Assembly (NCBI GenBank): GCA_021205375.1
Contig: JAJPXR010000072.1
Span: 1-6,539, forward strand
Length of the DNA: 6,539 nucleotides
Direction: 5' to 3'
From: Clostridiales bacterium
GTDB lineage: Bacteria; Bacillota; Clostridia; Oscillospirales; Oscillospiraceae
Part shown: piece after piece, positions 1 to 5,686 of the stretch
Position numbering within the stretch: the stretch's first letter is position 1
How the letters are laid out: each line of letters begins with the position of its first letter
Made by a program: the position numbers and the translations under genes
Notes under the pieces: generated by a model
The model's input: the letters and a program-made list of their open reading frames with translations, nothing else
The model's database searches: none
Told to the model about the DNA's origin: nothing

Positions 1-737
1 CCCAGCGCCCCCCGCTGGATGAGCGTGTTGCGAATTTCCTGGATGACGTTGGCCCGGTGGACGGGCAGCGCGTCCTCAAAGACGTTGTACATCTGCCGGG
101 CGACGGCGGCCAGGTCCCCGGCCTCCAGCGCGGCGATGAGGCCGTCGGTGTTGGGGCGACAGCGGATTTTCATGGTGTCCAGCCGGTTATACAGCTCCGG
201 GGTGGACACCGGGAACCCCGGTTTGCACATGACGATGGCGCAGGCGGGCATGGGGGCCAGCCGGGTCAGCACTTCCCCCCGGCCCTGGGCCAGCATGGTG
301 CCGCCCAACACGCAATAGGGGACATCGGACCCCACCTGCTCCCCCAGCTTTGCCAGTTCCTCCGGGGAGAGACCGGCGCCGCACAGCTCATTCAGCCCCC
401 GCAGGACGGCGGCGCCGTCGCTGCTGCCTCCGGCGGTGCCGGCGCAGACGGGGATGTGCTTGTCCAGCCGGATGACCAGGCCGTTCAGGTCGGTCCCTGT
501 GGCGCGGGCAAAGACCTCCGCCGCTTTGACGGCGATGTTCCGCCCGTCGGTGGGCAGAAAGCCCCAGTCCGCGGCCAGGGAGATGCCCGTTCCGCCGGTC
601 AGGGTCAGGGTCACGTCGTCGTGGAGGGACACCGACTGCATGACCATTTTCAGGTCGTGAAACCCGTCGGGCCGCTTGCCCAGCACGTCCAGAGTCAGGT
701 TCAGCTTGGCATAGGCCGGCAGCGTTAGCTGGGTCAT
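1..737 (-). CDS. ispE: 4-diphosphocytidyl-2-C-methyl-D-erythritol kinase (IspE), C-terminus cut by window edge
   Basis: IspE is a cytoplasmic GHMP-family kinase that phosphorylates CDP-methylerythritol with ATP in the MEP pathway to isoprenoid precursors. The frame is open from the ATG at 737 to the left edge: 245 complete codons, of roughly 280-290 usual for the family, so about 40 C-terminal residues are missing. Visible marks are the N-terminal AYAKLNLTLDV (K11 matches the catalytic lysine region), the glycine-rich ATP loop PVCAGTAGGSSD at residues 96-107, and GSDVPY at 136-141 with the presumed catalytic Asp138. The sequence breaks off at the IQRGALG that normally precedes the last GHMP motif. 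Two loop positions, Thr101 and Gly108, differ from the common LAGGSSDAA pattern. The ATG overlaps the TGA of the upstream DUF1015 gene (ATGA, 734-737). A GGAGG at 751-755 lies 13 nt upstream, longer than ideal, so translational coupling is likely. Identification is secure; the truncation is only the window limit. Confidence 0.95.
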   Translation of the reverse strand, partial: MTQLTLPAYAKLNLTLDVLGKRPDGFHDLKMVMQSVSLHDDVTLTLTGGTGISLAADWGFLPTDGRNIAVKAAEVFARATGTDLNGLVIRLDKHIPVCAGTAGGSSDGAAVLRGLNELCGAGLSPEELAKLGEQVGSDVPYCVLGGTMLAQGRGEVLTRLAPMPACAIVMCKPGFPVSTPELYNRLDTMKIRCRPNTDGLIAALEAGDLAAVARQMYNVFEDALPVHRANVIQEIRNTLIQRGAL

Positions 738-2017
738 TTGATCTTCTTCGCCTCCAAATAGAAACGCTTGTCGCAGGCTTCGCCCATGGAGAAGGTCTTG
801 CGGGGCAGCGCCCCGTCGTGGATGACCCCCTTGAACAGGTCCGCCTTGTGGATGGAGGGCAGCAGGAAGCCGATGTTGCCGGGCCGTCTGCCCAGCTCGG
901 TGGTCACGTCCTCGCCGTGGACGTAGTCCACATAGCCGTCATCGTTGGCGGTCAGGTAGTAGTCCAAAAAGCCCTGGAGGGACCCCACCGCAAGTTGGGC
1001 CACCGGGTCGGGGATGGTGATGGTCCCCTCGCCCTTCTCCCAGACGTAGCGGAAGGTCTGGCCCTCCCCCTCGCCGTAGTGGGTGCCGGGGTAGTAGCTC
1101 ACCAGGTCCGCCAGCAGCTTTTCCGGGTCCACGGAGAACACCACCCGGTGGATGGCCTCGAAGTCCAGGGAGTCGTCGTGGAGGTTGACCAGCTCCACCG
1201 TGGCGTACCGGGCGGGGTGGTGTTCCCAGTCCAGCTCCGGGTGCAGCTCCTTCTGCTCCAGGTAACAGGCCCGCGCCGTGGCCAGGGAATGGTTGCCGTC
1301 GCCCACGGCGAAGAGCATGGGCGCCTCTCCCTGGGCGTCGTACAGCTCCTCGAAGCGGCTGGGGTCGTTCAGCTCATTCAGCTCTGCGCAGATGGTCGCC
1401 TTCTGTTCCTCGGTCAGCAGGTAGCCGGTGATGTGGCCTCCCTGTTCCATCAGGTCGAAGTCGTAGACCATTTCCATGTCGTCGGTCTCATAGGTCAGTT
1501 GCTCGATGATCTGCTTTTCCGGGTCATCCATTAGCAGCAGCACATGGGACAGCTCCAGCGCCGCCCCCCGGCGTATTGCCATGCGGGGCGGGATGCGCGC
1601 CACGACAGTGGCCTCAGTGGCGCGGATGAGGGTCTCCCGGCTGCCGTCGTAGTCATAATCCTCCAGGTCGATGGCCCCCACCAGCCCCCGGCGGAGTTGT
1701 CCGCCGGACAGCCAGCGCTCCACGTAGATCAGCGCGTCGGGACAGGCCCGGAAGTTGCCCTCGGCCAGGTACTGGTCCATGGTCCGGTTGATGGAGGCCC
1801 GCCGCTGCATGGTGTTGCCTTCCCGCAGGTAGAACTCAGGCAAAATCATGTTCAGGGTGGAGGGCGCGTCCCCCACATAATCGGCCACCCGCTGCCAGTA
1901 GTCCGGCTGGGAGGTGTATTGGTCACAGGCTACCACGCTCCACTTGCTCATATCGCAGTCGGTGGGCAGCAGCAGATCCGCCGGGCGGAAGGCGGGCCAG
2001 TTCAATTTGTTTGCCAT
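734..2017 (-). CDS. DUF1015 family protein (ParB/SerK-like fold suspected)
   Basis: This 427-residue protein looks full length for the DUF1015 family. Supporting marks are an N-terminal RPADLLLPTD / VVACDQYTSQPDYW segment (11-41), TLIRATEATVVARIPPR (129-145), the hallmark AVGDGNHSLATAR at 237-249, and a conserved end LPSIHKADLFKGVIHDG...RKTFSMGEACDKRFYLEAKKI (386-426). No signal peptide or membrane segment is seen, so it is probably cytoplasmic. From memory, DUF1015 is grouped with the ParB-like fold that also includes the free-serine kinases SerK and SbnI, and GDGNHS would match their D-G-H-H type motif. Its biochemical activity is not established here. The gene overlaps ispE by 4 nt and lies 261 nt downstream of thrH, which acts on phosphoserine. 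That makes a serine or phosphoserine role worth considering, as inference only. The ATG at 2017 has AAGG 6 nt and AAAGG 11 nt upstream, a weak ribosome binding site. No convincing promoter of its own was found. Confidence 0.88.
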   Translation of the reverse strand: MANKLNWPAFRPADLLLPTDCDMSKWSVVACDQYTSQPDYWQRVADYVGDAPSTLNMILPEFYLREGNTMQRRASINRTMDQYLAEGNFRACPDALIYVERWLSGGQLRRGLVGAIDLEDYDYDGSRETLIRATEATVVARIPPRMAIRRGAALELSHVLLLMDDPEKQIIEQLTYETDDMEMVYDFDLMEQGGHITGYLLTEEQKATICAELNELNDPSRFEELYDAQGEAPMLFAVGDGNHSLATARACYLEQKELHPELDWEHHPARYATVELVNLHDDSLDFEAIHRVVFSVDPEKLLADLVSYYPGTHYGEGEGQTFRYVWEKGEGTITIPDPVAQLAVGSLQGFLDYYLTANDDGYVDYVHGEDVTTELGRRPGNIGFLLPSIHKADLFKGVIHDGALPRKTFSMGEACDKRFYLEAKKIK

Positions 2018-2059
2018 GTGGCACCTTGCCTTTCTGGGGCGGAAGGGATACTCTGCCCC

Positions 2060-2111
2060 GGATAACCGTGAATATTGTCAGTCGTGCCTCATTTTGGCGG
2101 TTTGGTTATCC
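2060..2111. repeat. 8-bp perfect inverted repeat upstream of the DUF1015 gene
   Basis: GGATAACC at 2060-2067 and GGTTATCC at 2104-2111 are exact reverse complements separated by 36 nt. They lie 43-94 nt upstream of the DUF1015 ATG in the thrH-DUF1015 gap. The pair could form a stem in the leader RNA or be a split operator for a dimeric regulator. No T-run follows, so it is not a terminator. An 8-bp repeat can also arise by chance, so the role is unknown. Confidence 0.4.
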
Positions 2112-2167
2112 CTTTTGTCCTGCATAGTAGAAGCTATCCACAGAGAACTGCAGTTTGATAATTGCCC

Positions 2168-2229
2168 ACCCCTCTTGCCTCCCCTGAAAGGGGAGGAGGG
2201 CCGCCGCCTTTAGGCGGTGGCGGAGGGGT
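2168..2229. repeat. Compact three-stem intergenic repeat (possible small dispersed element)
   Basis: Three nested or adjacent stems can be drawn by eye. An outer 7-bp stem pairs ACCCCTC (2168-2174) with GAGGGGT (2223-2229). Inside it, hairpin 1 pairs CCTCCCCT (2178-2185) with AGGGGAGG (2189-2196) around a GAA loop. Hairpin 2 pairs GCCGCCGCC (2200-2208) with GGCGGTGGC (2213-2221) around a TTTA loop, with one mismatch or wobble depending on strand. Together they give a three-way junction occupying almost the whole 62 bp. No T-run follows on the minus strand, and only TTTC on the plus strand, so it is not an obvious terminator. Its style resembles short CCCCTCC-rich repeats scattered between genes in gut Clostridia, a recollection that needs a genome search. 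It sits between thrH and the DUF1015 gene and could affect mRNA stability between them. Confidence 0.65.
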
Positions 2230-2278
2230 TTCTGACGCAAGATCAAAACAAGAGTGAAAACCATATTCGTCCGTTCTT

Positions 2279-2881
2279 TTACTTCATCGCGCCCCGGATA
2301 GCGGCCAGCAGGTCGTCAAAGGAGGTGAAGGCGGGGATGTCGGGATAATCCGCCTGGATCTGCGGTGTGCTGCGGAACAGGAAGCCCGCTTTGCTGGCCT
2401 GGATCATGGCCAGGTCGTTGAAGCTGTCTCCGGCGGCGATGGTGTCGTAGCCGATGGACTGGAGGGCCTTCACCGTGGTCAGCTTGGACTGGGCCACCCG
2501 CATGTGGATGCCGGTGATCATGCCGTCCGGGGCCACCTCCAGGGTGTTGCAGAACAGGGTGGGCCGCCCCAGCTTCTCGATGAGGGGCATGGCGAACTGC
2601 TCGAAGGTGTCGCTGAGGACGATGACCTGGGAGAAGCCCCGCAGCTCATCCAAAAATTCCTTTGCGCCGGGCAGGGGGTCGATGGTGGCGATGACGTCCT
2701 GAATTTCCTTCAGGCCCAGGCCGTGTTCCTTCAATATATCCAGCCGGTACTGCATCAGCTTGTCGTAATCCGGCTCGTCCCGGGTGGTGCGCCGCAGGGC
2801 GTCGATGCCGGTGGCCTCGGCGAAGGCGATCCAAATTTCCGGGACCAGAACGCCCTCCATGTCCAGGCAGGTGATGTACAT
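2279..2881 (-). CDS. thrH: ThrH-type phosphoserine phosphatase / homoserine phosphotransferase (HAD family)
   Basis: ThrH enzymes remove phosphate from L-phosphoserine and can pass it to homoserine, linking serine and threonine synthesis in the cytoplasm. The 200-residue product, close to the roughly 205 of the Pseudomonas protein, closely matches the family as I recall it: CLDMEGVLVPEIWIAFAEATGI near the N-terminus, TRDEPDYDKLMQYRLDIL (34-50), and LSDTFEQFAMPL (89-100). HAD motif I is D7-M-E9 (DxE, as in ThrH rather than the usual DxD), motif II is S90 in LSDTF, a motif III lysine lies among K133/K138, and motif IV is GDSFND (151-156). The ATG at 2881 is chosen because family members begin at this point and GGGGGA lies 7 nt upstream. 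A TTG five codons earlier, at 2896, would sit on the upstream side of that site. It has its own promoter and leader hairpin and is the first gene of the left unit. It could alternatively be annotated serB, but the DMEGVLVPEIW signature favours ThrH. Confidence 0.92.
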   Translation of the reverse strand: MYITCLDMEGVLVPEIWIAFAEATGIDALRRTTRDEPDYDKLMQYRLDILKEHGLGLKEIQDVIATIDPLPGAKEFLDELRGFSQVIVLSDTFEQFAMPLIEKLGRPTLFCNTLEVAPDGMITGIHMRVAQSKLTTVKALQSIGYDTIAAGDSFNDLAMIQASKAGFLFRSTPQIQADYPDIPAFTSFDDLLAAIRGAMK

Positions 2882-2888
2882 AGTTGAT

Positions 2889-2894
2889 TCCCCC
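2889..2894 (-). promoter_or_regulatory. thrH ribosome binding site (decides the start)
   Basis: On the minus strand GGGGGA occupies 2894-2889, 7 nt before the ATG at 2881. It rules in favour of that ATG over the in-frame TTG at 2896, whose codon lies just upstream of the GGGGGA. It is unusually G-rich and complementary to the CTCCCC in the leader hairpin at 2932-2952. Confidence 0.75.
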
Positions 2895-2931
2895 AATGAA
2901 ATAGCAATGATAAGTGCGTCGATGTATCGTC

Positions 2932-2952
2932 ACTCCCCGCAAACCGGGGAGT
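2932..2952 (-). promoter_or_regulatory. Stem-loop in the thrH leader
   Basis: ACTCCCCG and CGGGGAGT (2932-2939 and 2945-2952) form a perfect 8-bp stem with a 5-nt loop. It begins about 20 nt after the predicted transcription start and ends 37 nt before the ribosome binding site. There is no following T-run, so it is not an intrinsic terminator as drawn. The CTCCCC of its 5' arm (minus strand) can also pair with the GGGGGA ribosome binding site, so two exclusive structures are possible. It could be regulatory or simply protect the mRNA 5' end. Confidence 0.55.
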
Positions 2953-2978
2953 ACACAGTCAAAAGGTTATTCTAATTC

Positions 2979-3007
2979 AGTATACACGGTTTTCGCCCCA
3001 AACACAA
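2979..3007 (-). promoter_or_regulatory. Predicted SigA-type promoter of thrH
   Basis: On the minus strand TTGTGT (3007-3002) and TATACT (2984-2979) are separated by exactly 17 bp in an AT-rich gap. The -10 box matches consensus at 5 of 6 positions and is identical to that of the ftsE promoter; the -35 box has only the TTG core. Transcription would start near 2972, giving a leader of about 90 nt before the thrH ATG. Confidence 0.7.
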
Positions 3008-3042
3008 TACCCGATTTGTTGTATTTCTGGCACGATAACGTC

Positions 3043-3076
3043 AAAAAACCGTGCCTCCCCGGAGAAGGAAAGCACG
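3043..3076 (-). terminator. Rho-independent terminator of the ftsE-ftsX-peptidase operon
   Basis: Read on the minus strand, CGTGC (3076-3072) pairs with GCACG (3054-3050). The stem extends inward through TTTCC against GGGAG with G-U pairs, closes over a short TC-rich loop, and is followed by six T residues (3048-3043). It begins 40 nt after the peptidase stop codon and ends before the thrH promoter, so it cleanly separates the two units. Confidence 0.85.
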
Positions 3077-3115
3077 ATTTTGTTCGAATCCGTTATATTA
3101 TTGTTTTGCCATCCG

Positions 3116-4618
3116 TTATGTAAGGATACGCCGCACCGCCACCAGCCTGCTGGTGTTCACCGCGCAGATGATGATGCCGTGATTGGTGTCGAAGGCGTTG
3201 ACCATCTGGCCGCCGCCCATGTAGATGCCCACGTGACCGTCATAGCAGATGATGTCGCCGGGCTGGGCCTCGCTGTAGCTGACCCCGGTGCCGCAGTAGC
3301 GCAGGCTGCCGGAGAAGTGGGGCAGGGAATAGCCGAAGTGGGCGTACACGCTGACCACAAAGCCGGAGCAGTCGCAGCCGTTGGTCAGGCTTGTCCCGCC
3401 CCAGACGTAGGGGTTGCCCACGAACTGCACCGCGTAGGCCACCACGTCCGACCCGGTGACGCCGGAGGACGAGGACGAACTGGAGGATGACGACGAGTTA
3501 GACGAAGAAGAACTGGAAGAAGCGCTGGACGAGGAGGAAGAGGAGCTGGAGGACGAAGAAGTGTTAGACGAGGACGAAGAGGAACCGGTCTCTTCCTCGC
3601 TGCTGTCGCTCTCCGCGTCTGTGCCGGAGCCGGAGGAGGTCTCCTCCTTGGCGTCAGACGTTTGCCCGTTGGATCCTTTCCCGGCGTCCGTCTGGGCGGA
3701 GGTCTCCGCTTCCTTCTCAGCGGCTGCTTTGGCCTCCGCTTCGGCGGCTGCCGCAGCCTCCCGTTCGGCGGCCTGCTGCGCCTCCAGCTCTGCCTGTCGT
3801 GCGGCCTCTTCCGCGGCCTGCTGCGCCGCCAGCGTCTCCGCTTCGAGGATGTCCGCCTCCAGGTCGCCGCACTCCACGGTCACAGAAGCCAACTGCTGGG
3901 CATAGAGGTCGATGTTCTCCTCGATTTCCGCCAGGACCGCGGCGGCCCGGTCCTCGTTGGCCTGCATCTGGTCCTGCTCGGTCTGGAGCTGGGAGAGAAC
4001 GGCCTCCTGTTCCTCCTTGGCCTCGGTCAGCGAGGATTGCGTTTCGGCGATCTCGGCCTCCAGGTCGGTCATCTGCTGGAGGATGCTGTTGTCATATTGG
4101 AGGATGGTGTTCATGTCCTCCAGGGCGGTCAGCAGCTCAGTGATGGTGCTGGAGGAAAACACCGCCTCCCAGATGGTGACGGAGCCGCCCTGTTCCATCT
4201 GGCTGACCCGCTGGCAGTACAGCTCATAATAGTCCTCGTAGTCGCTTTCGGCCTGGGCCAGCTCCGCCGCCGTTGACTCAATCTGCTCGTCATAGCTGTC
4301 CACCAGGGCGGTGGTGGCGTCGATTTGGTTGGCGAGGACCTGGTTCTGTTCCTCCAGAAGCTGGTATTCTTCTACCGCTGCGGCCTCTTCGTCGGCCAGC
4401 GCGTCCAGTTGGGTCTGGCACTCTTCTGCCTGGGCCTGGAGCGCCGCCTGCTGGGCTTTCAGGGCGTCGATGTCGTCGGCGTCCACCGCCAGGGCGTAGA
4501 GGAAGATTTGAGACGCCAGCATCAGCACGAAAACCGCCGCCAGCACAATGGCCACGATGCGCACGATCAGCTTGTGACGGCTGGCGCTGCCGTATTTCTT
4601 ATGGTCGTCGTTGCTCAT
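3116..4618 (-). CDS. Secreted coiled-coil NlpC/P60 peptidoglycan hydrolase, PcsB/CwlO-like, with poly-serine linker
   Basis: This is a probable FtsEX-controlled cell-wall endopeptidase acting outside the membrane. The 500-residue product has four parts. A basic N-terminus leads into a hydrophobic stretch (about 17-44, ending YALA), a signal peptide or anchor. A long coiled coil (about 49-260) is broken near 144-163 by GGSVTIWEAVFSSSTITELL, the helical-hairpin pattern typical of PcsB/CwlO. An Ala/Glu-rich helix (255-306) and a charged Ser/Gly stretch lead to a 40-residue tract with 36 serines (346-385). The C-terminal NlpC/P60 domain (391-500) has DCSGF (nucleophile C417) and DGHVGIYMGGG (H462). 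The third active-site position aligns with N474 in MVNAF, where His is common. The ATG at 4618 is preferred because AAAAGGAG lies 10 nt upstream; an upstream in-frame ATG at 4639 lacks such a site. ftsX and ftsE precede it on the same strand and a terminator follows. Other possibilities are a general autolysin or sporulation hydrolase. Confidence 0.93.
   Translation of the reverse strand: MSNDDHKKYGSASRHKLIVRIVAIVLAAVFVLMLASQIFLYALAVDADDIDALKAQQAALQAQAEECQTQLDALADEEAAAVEEYQLLEEQNQVLANQIDATTALVDSYDEQIESTAAELAQAESDYEDYYELYCQRVSQMEQGGSVTIWEAVFSSSTITELLTALEDMNTILQYDNSILQQMTDLEAEIAETQSSLTEAKEEQEAVLSQLQTEQDQMQANEDRAAAVLAEIEENIDLYAQQLASVTVECGDLEADILEAETLAAQQAAEEAARQAELEAQQAAEREAAAAAEAEAKAAAEKEAETSAQTDAGKGSNGQTSDAKEETSSGSGTDAESDSSEEETGSSSSSSNTSSSSSSSSSSSSASSSSSSSNSSSSSSSSSSSGVTGSDVVAYAVQFVGNPYVWGGTSLTNGCDCSGFVVSVYAHFGYSLPHFSGSLRYCGTGVSYSEAQPGDIICYDGHVGIYMGGGQMVNAFDTNHGIIICAVNTSRLVAVRRILT
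3464..3583 (-). other. Poly-serine linker tract within the hydrolase gene
   Basis: Forty codons encode 36 serines interrupted only by Asn352, Thr353, Ala366 and Asn374 (500-residue numbering). All six serine codons occur (by my count 14 TCC, 9 TCG, 8 TCT, 2 AGC, 2 AGT, 1 TCA). It is therefore not a simple DNA repeat and looks maintained at the protein level as a flexible tether between coiled coil and peptidase. The opposite strand reads as an Asp/Glu-rich open frame, which is only a shadow. Confidence 0.9.
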
Positions 4619-4628
4619 GGCCGGTTTG

Positions 4629-4636
4629 CTCCTTTT
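4629..4636 (-). promoter_or_regulatory. Hydrolase ribosome binding site (decides the start)
   Basis: AAAAGGAG on the minus strand (4636-4629) lies 10 nt before the ATG at 4618. It falls inside the longer reading frame that would begin at the ATG at 4639, so the shorter 500-residue product is favoured. It lies only 4 nt from the end of the heptamer inverted-repeat element. Confidence 0.8.
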
Positions 4637-4640
4637 CATT

Positions 4641-4807
4641 ATGAGCTATTAGCTGTTGGCTCTTAGCTATTAGCTTGCAAGTTCTTTGTTTTTCCGTGTT
4701 ACGTTTATCGTTTGCATTGCCTTACAAATGGCTGGATTCACGCTTCACTTTTCTTTTTTGCTGTTCCCTTTTGGCTTGCGATGCGTAGCTTACAGCTAGC
4801 AGCTCAT
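4641..4807. repeat. Heptamer-array inverted-repeat element between ftsX and the hydrolase gene
   Basis: The left end is five 7-bp units in tandem: ATGAGCT, ATTAGCT, GTTGGCT, CTTAGCT, ATTAGCT (4641-4675). The right end, read on the minus strand from 4807, is ATGAGCT, GCTAGCT, GTAAGCT (4807-4787). The two ends match at 17 of 21 positions as terminal inverted repeats, and both arms continue into a GCAAG. The middle is AT-rich with no open frame or convincing promoter. It starts directly after the ftsX stop codon and ends 4 nt before the hydrolase ribosome binding site. As RNA the ends could pair into a long stalk that leaves the ribosome binding site free. A MITE-like element or a heptameric short tandem repeat family are both possible; no target duplication is clear. 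Confidence 0.7.
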
Positions 4808-5686
4808 TTACACCTTCAACAGTCTGCGGATGGCGGCAACGCTGCCAAAAATTCCAATGAACAGCCCCCCGCCCAGGTAAACCGCAAACACGACAGTTTG
4901 GACCTGCCGGAAGGGGATCACATAGAACAGATCGGCCAGTTGATAGGATTCCACGATTTGCTGGAACACCTCGTAAAACCCACGCTCCAGCGCGCAGGCC
5001 AGAGCGCCGCTGAGCAGGCCCATCACCGCGCCCTCCACGACGAAGGGGCCGCGGACAAAGCCGTTGGTGGCGCCCACCATTTTCATCACGGCGATCTCTT
5101 CCTCCCGCCCCTGCATGGCCATGCGGGTGGTGTTGAAGATGACCAGCAGGGAGACTGCCAGCAGTGCCGCCAGCAGCAACGCAGCCACGGCGACGACCAC
5201 CTTCCGGGTGGAGGAAAAGCCCTCCGCCACGGACAGGGAGACCGTCACATGGTCCACGCCGGACAAAGCCTCCACCTGGTCCGCCGTCTCCTCCAGCCCG
5301 TCGATGTCCTCCACGTAGACGGTGTACCGGGCGGGCAGCAGGTCCTCCGGCAGGTCCGCGAACAGCCGGTCGCCTTCCTCCATCTGTTCCAGGTAATTTT
5401 CCATGGCCTGCTCGGAGGAGATGTAAATGGCCTCCCGCACGTTGTCCACGGCCAGGATGTCGCGCTCCATCCCGGCGGCCTCATCCTCGTCCATGCCGTC
5501 CTCCAAATAGGCGACGAACTCGTTCTCGTCGATGAGCTGACCGATGTTGTAGTCCAGATTTTCAGCCAGCAGCGCAAAGCTGCCGGTCAGCGCCAGACAG
5601 GCGGTGATGACGGCCACGGAGCCGAGGAACATCAGCAAATGCCGCCGTATCCCACGGAAGCCCTCTCGGATGTAATAAATGGTCAA
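4808..5686 (-). CDS. ftsX: Cell division ABC-type membrane protein FtsX
   Basis: FtsX is the membrane half of the FtsEX complex, which turns ATP hydrolysis by FtsE into activation of an outside peptidoglycan hydrolase. The 292-residue product has the family layout: a short cytoplasmic start IREGFRGIRR (6-15), TM1 about 18-40, an acidic extracellular domain about 45-158, TM2 about 163-184, the signature EIAVMKMVGATNGFVRGPFVVEG (197-219), TM3 about 212-233 and TM4 about 265-284. The start is a TTG at 5686 whose last two bases belong to the TGA stop of ftsE (TTGA, 5686-5683). AAAGGA (5697-5692) is 5 nt upstream, and no in-frame ATG occurs until residue 19, which would remove the conserved N-terminus. 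The overlap suggests coupled translation with ftsE. The neighbouring coiled-coil P60 protein is its likely extracellular partner, binding the 45-158 domain. Confidence 0.95.
   Translation of the reverse strand: MTIYYIREGFRGIRRHLLMFLGSVAVITACLALTGSFALLAENLDYNIGQLIDENEFVAYLEDGMDEDEAAGMERDILAVDNVREAIYISSEQAMENYLEQMEEGDRLFADLPEDLLPARYTVYVEDIDGLEETADQVEALSGVDHVTVSLSVAEGFSSTRKVVVAVAALLLAALLAVSLLVIFNTTRMAMQGREEEIAVMKMVGATNGFVRGPFVVEGAVMGLLSGALACALERGFYEVFQQIVESYQLADLFYVIPFRQVQTVVFAVYLGGGLFIGIFGSVAAIRRLLKV

Noticed and set aside
57..728. Long plus-strand open frame opposite ispE
   Set aside because: It is antisense to a clear IspE reading frame, is rich in Gly, Gln and Val as expected of a GC-rich shadow, and has no recognisable domain.
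818..1534. Long plus-strand open frame opposite the DUF1015 gene
   Set aside because: It is a shadow of conserved DUF1015 codons with no ribosome binding site or family motif.
2018..2160. Promoter for the DUF1015 gene (CTGACA near 2082, TACTAT near 2130)
   Set aside because: CTGACA has no -10 box at 16-18 bp, and TACTAT has no acceptable -35 box, so neither was listed as a feature.
2168..2229. Transcription terminator after thrH
   Set aside because: The stems are strong, but on the minus strand they are followed by GGGCAATTATC rather than a T-run.
3088..3119. Direct repeat ATCCGTTAT at 3088-3096 and 3111-3119 as a target-site duplication
   Set aside because: Only 14 bp lie between the copies and one copy overlaps the hydrolase stop codon; chance is the simplest explanation.
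3464..3583. Microsatellite or CRISPR-like DNA repeat
   Set aside because: Codons vary among all six serine triplets and there is no fixed repeat unit or spacer pattern; it is a protein-level tract.
3456..3905. Plus-strand frame with a long Asp/Glu-rich start resembling an acidic protein
   Set aside because: The acidic run is the reverse reading of the poly-serine codons of the hydrolase; the rest is low-complexity Ser/Ala, also a shadow.
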